From positions 1-8,438 of the forward strand of contig PFAA01000005.1 in NCBI GenBank assembly GCA_002778715.1: 8,438 nucleotides of DNA, written 5' to 3'. This DNA comes from Candidatus Campbellbacteria bacterium CG10_big_fil_rev_8_21_14_0_10_35_52 (GTDB lineage Bacteria > Patescibacteriota > Minisyncoccia > Phycocordibacterales > UBA2163). Both the position numbers and the translations under genes were made by a program. Under the pieces are notes generated by a model, which did not search any database, was not told the origin of the DNA, and saw only the letters and a program-made list of their open reading frames with translations. Positions 6,940 to 8,438 of this stretch are shown piece by piece. How positions within the stretch are numbered: the stretch's first letter is position 1; each line of letters opens with the position of its first letter.

Positions 6940-7019
6940 AAATTAAAAAAGTCAAAAAGAAAAAGCCAAAAAAGATTTTTATTATTTTATATTTTCACTT
7001 TTGGTCTTAAATTAAAATT

Positions 7020-8315
7020 ATGACAAGTTTTCAAATAGTAATAATAGCGATATTCGCAATATTAGCGATTATAGGCGTCTTTGCTTTTGCAGGCATCGGT
7101 GGTTTTGGCGGAGATAAAAATAGCGTAGGCAATGTGGAAATATGGGGAACGGTTTCGGAAACCGTTATGAATGATTTATTAAGAGAAATTTCAACTGAAA
7201 ACAAAAATTTTTTAGGAGTTAAGTATATAAAAAAAGATGAAAAAACATATGAGAGCGAATTTATAGAAGCTCTCGCATCAGGTGTCGGACCAGACCTTTT
7301 CTTGCTTAATCATAATTCTATACTCCGCAATCAAGACAAAATAATAGAAATACCTTATAAGAGTTTTCCATCAAGAGATTTTAAAAATATTTTTATAGAA
7401 GAAGGCGAACTATATTTAACGCAAACAGGAATGCTCGGTTTTCCTTTTACCATTGACCCGCTTGTTATGTATTGGAACAGAGATATATTTCAGACAGCGG
7501 GTGTTTCCGTCCCGCCGCGATATTGGAACGAGCTTTTTGTCTTGAGTCCGAAAATAACACAAAGAGATACTGCTTCTAATATTACGCGAAGTTTGGTGGC
7601 GTTTGGAGAATTTAGAAATATTGAGAATGCTAAAGAAATTTTGTCTACTCTCATAATGCAATCAGGCAATCCGATAGTCGCTTTACTAAATGAACAGCTT
7701 AAATCAACTCTCGCCGACAAATTGGGTTTTGCGACATCTCCCGCTGAAGCCGCCGCGCGATTTTATACCGAGTTTTCTAATCCTGCAAAGTCAATATATT
7801 CATGGAATAGAGCGCTTCCAAACTCAAGACAATCGTTTATCGCCGGGGATTTAGCGATTTATTTTGGATTTGCAAGCGAACTCTCCGACATAAATCGCGC
7901 TAATCCAAATCTTAATTTTGACACGGCTTTAATGCCTCAATCAAAAGATTCAGGCGTCAATATAACATATGGAAAGATGAGCGCTTTTGCCATACCGCGC
8001 GCTTCTAAAAATCCTAATGGAGCTTTTGCCGCCGCTTTCTCTCTTACAAATCAAAATAGCGTTGCTTTTTTATCTGATAAGTTAAAATTACCGCCAGCGC
8101 GAAGAGACCTTCTCTCAAATAGGCCAGACGACCCTTTTATGTCAATATTTTATGATTCGGCTCTTATGTCTAAAGCATGGCTTGAGCCCGATAGCGAAAA
8201 AGTAAATAATATTTTTAGAGAAATGATTGAGTCGGTAACATCAGGCAAAGCGCGGCTTGGAGAAGCGATAAATATAGCCGATGAAGATATTAATTTGCTT
8301 TTACGCAGGCAATAA
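7020..8315 (+). CDS. Membrane-tethered extracellular solute-binding protein (family 1-like)
   Basis: A periplasmic-binding-protein fold of the MalE-like (bacterial extracellular solute-binding family 1) type, held on the outer face of the cytoplasmic membrane. The 431 residues begin with a hydrophobic helix (about 5-25) and a glycine-rich linker (25-37). There is no cysteine anywhere in the protein, so it has no lipoprotein anchor; the helix looks like an uncleaved tether, although signal-peptide cleavage cannot be excluded. The mature part starts with VEIWGTVS. It has ASGVGPDLFLL (86-96), FPFTIDPLVMYWNRDIF (141-157) followed by AGVSVPPRYWNELF, and later SRQSFIAGDLAIYFGFASEL, all standard positions in this family. 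KLPPARRDLL and the final helices close the fold. No ABC permease or ATPase gene is visible beside it, so it may not serve ordinary import. I recall close relatives from Parcubacteria. No Shine-Dalgarno was seen. Confidence 0.87.
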   Translation: MTSFQIVIIAIFAILAIIGVFAFAGIGGFGGDKNSVGNVEIWGTVSETVMNDLLREISTENKNFLGVKYIKKDEKTYESEFIEALASGVGPDLFLLNHNSILRNQDKIIEIPYKSFPSRDFKNIFIEEGELYLTQTGMLGFPFTIDPLVMYWNRDIFQTAGVSVPPRYWNELFVLSPKITQRDTASNITRSLVAFGEFRNIENAKEILSTLIMQSGNPIVALLNEQLKSTLADKLGFATSPAEAAARFYTEFSNPAKSIYSWNRALPNSRQSFIAGDLAIYFGFASELSDINRANPNLNFDTALMPQSKDSGVNITYGKMSAFAIPRASKNPNGAFAAAFSLTNQNSVAFLSDKLKLPPARRDLLSNRPDDPFMSIFYDSALMSKAWLEPDSEKVNNIFREMIESVTSGKARLGEAINIADEDINLLLRRQ

Positions 8316-8349
8316 GCAAAGTGGAGAAAAAGTTTTACATAAAATACAG

Positions 8350-8378
8350 TTGATATATTATTTTTTATAATAGATACT
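8350..8378 (+). promoter_or_regulatory. Possible promoter of the last, partial gene
   Basis: TTGATA (8350-8355, 5/6 of the -35 consensus) and GATACT (8373-8378, 4/6 of the -10 consensus) are separated by 17 bases, placing the start of transcription about 7-8 bases before the ATG at 8393. A perfect TATAAT at 8366-8371 is an alternative -10, but its -35 match is weaker (AATACA, 8343-8348). Confidence 0.35.
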
Positions 8379-8392
8379 TTATATATATCTAT

Positions 8393-8438
8393 ATGAAATT
8401 TCTAAAAAAACTTAAAAAAGTTTACTGGTCGTCAATCG
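8393..8438 (+). CDS. Start of an unidentified gene, cut by window end
   Basis: An ATG at 8393 opens a frame reading MKFLKKLKKVYWSSI to the end of the window. The lysine-rich start followed by YWSSI could be the positive flank of a membrane helix or signal peptide, but 15 residues are too few to name a family. Promoter-like boxes end about 14 bases upstream, and no Shine-Dalgarno is present. Its position 77 bases after the solute-binding protein gene may mean a functional link; this is inference. Confidence 0.5.
   Translation, partial: MKFLKKLKKVYWSSI

Noticed and set aside
656..7720. Minus-strand open frames overlapping the ATPase, rmuC, rplU, gyrA and the solute-binding protein gene
   Set aside because: They lie antisense to well-supported genes, show no recognisable family and have low-complexity Leu/Ser/Phe-rich translations typical of shadow frames.
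1..8438. UGA-as-glycine code known in some Patescibacteria
   Set aside because: No in-frame TGA occurs in any of the recognised genes, although no gene here uses TGA as its stop either, so the window gives no support for recoding.
1..8438. CRISPR arrays, insertion sequences, tRNA or rRNA genes
   Set aside because: No regularly spaced repeats, transposase motifs, terminal inverted repeats, cloverleaf or rRNA-like segments were seen.

Overview
This window looks like AT-rich DNA (about one third G+C by eye) from a Patescibacteria/CPR organism, probably of the Parcubacteria group. The assignment rests on recalled family resemblance: the solute-binding protein with an N-terminal membrane anchor, the short class I methyltransferase beginning MFSNP, and the P-type ATPase with an odd M6 helix. 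No database search was possible. Other supporting traits are standard stop codons (TAA/TAG), no Shine-Dalgarno sequence at any visible start, and -10 boxes lying almost on top of the start codons.

Layout, all on the + strand: (1) 1-1910, the C-terminal two thirds of a P2-like cation-transporting P-type ATPase, cut by the window edge. (2) 1942-3036, an RmuC-family membrane-anchored nuclease-like protein. (3) 3146-3466, ribosomal protein bL21 (rplU). (4) 3467-3671, a structured intergenic region with a long imperfect hairpin and a tandem 15-bp repeat that could fold as a pseudoknot, ending in the likely gyrA promoter. (5) 3672-6152, DNA gyrase subunit A. (6) 6153-6398, a low-complexity AT-rich spacer with one 12-bp palindrome and a possible decayed reading frame. 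(7) 6399-6926, a SAM-dependent methyltransferase. (8) 7020-8315, a membrane-tethered extracellular solute-binding protein. (9) 8393-8438, the first 15 codons of an unidentified gene.

The genes do not form an obvious pathway. They are mostly housekeeping functions (ion transport, DNA maintenance, ribosome, supercoiling), each with its own spacer and, in four cases, a plausible promoter of its own. No mobile element, CRISPR array, tRNA or rRNA is visible, and I do not see a clear new multi-gene system. The most unusual sequence is the rplU-gyrA intergenic region. Next come the ATPase M6 substitutions, the consistent lack of Shine-Dalgarno sites, and the near absence of cysteine: I count 3 in about 2,520 residues.

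Open reading frames on the minus strand all lie inside or across these genes and are treated as shadows.
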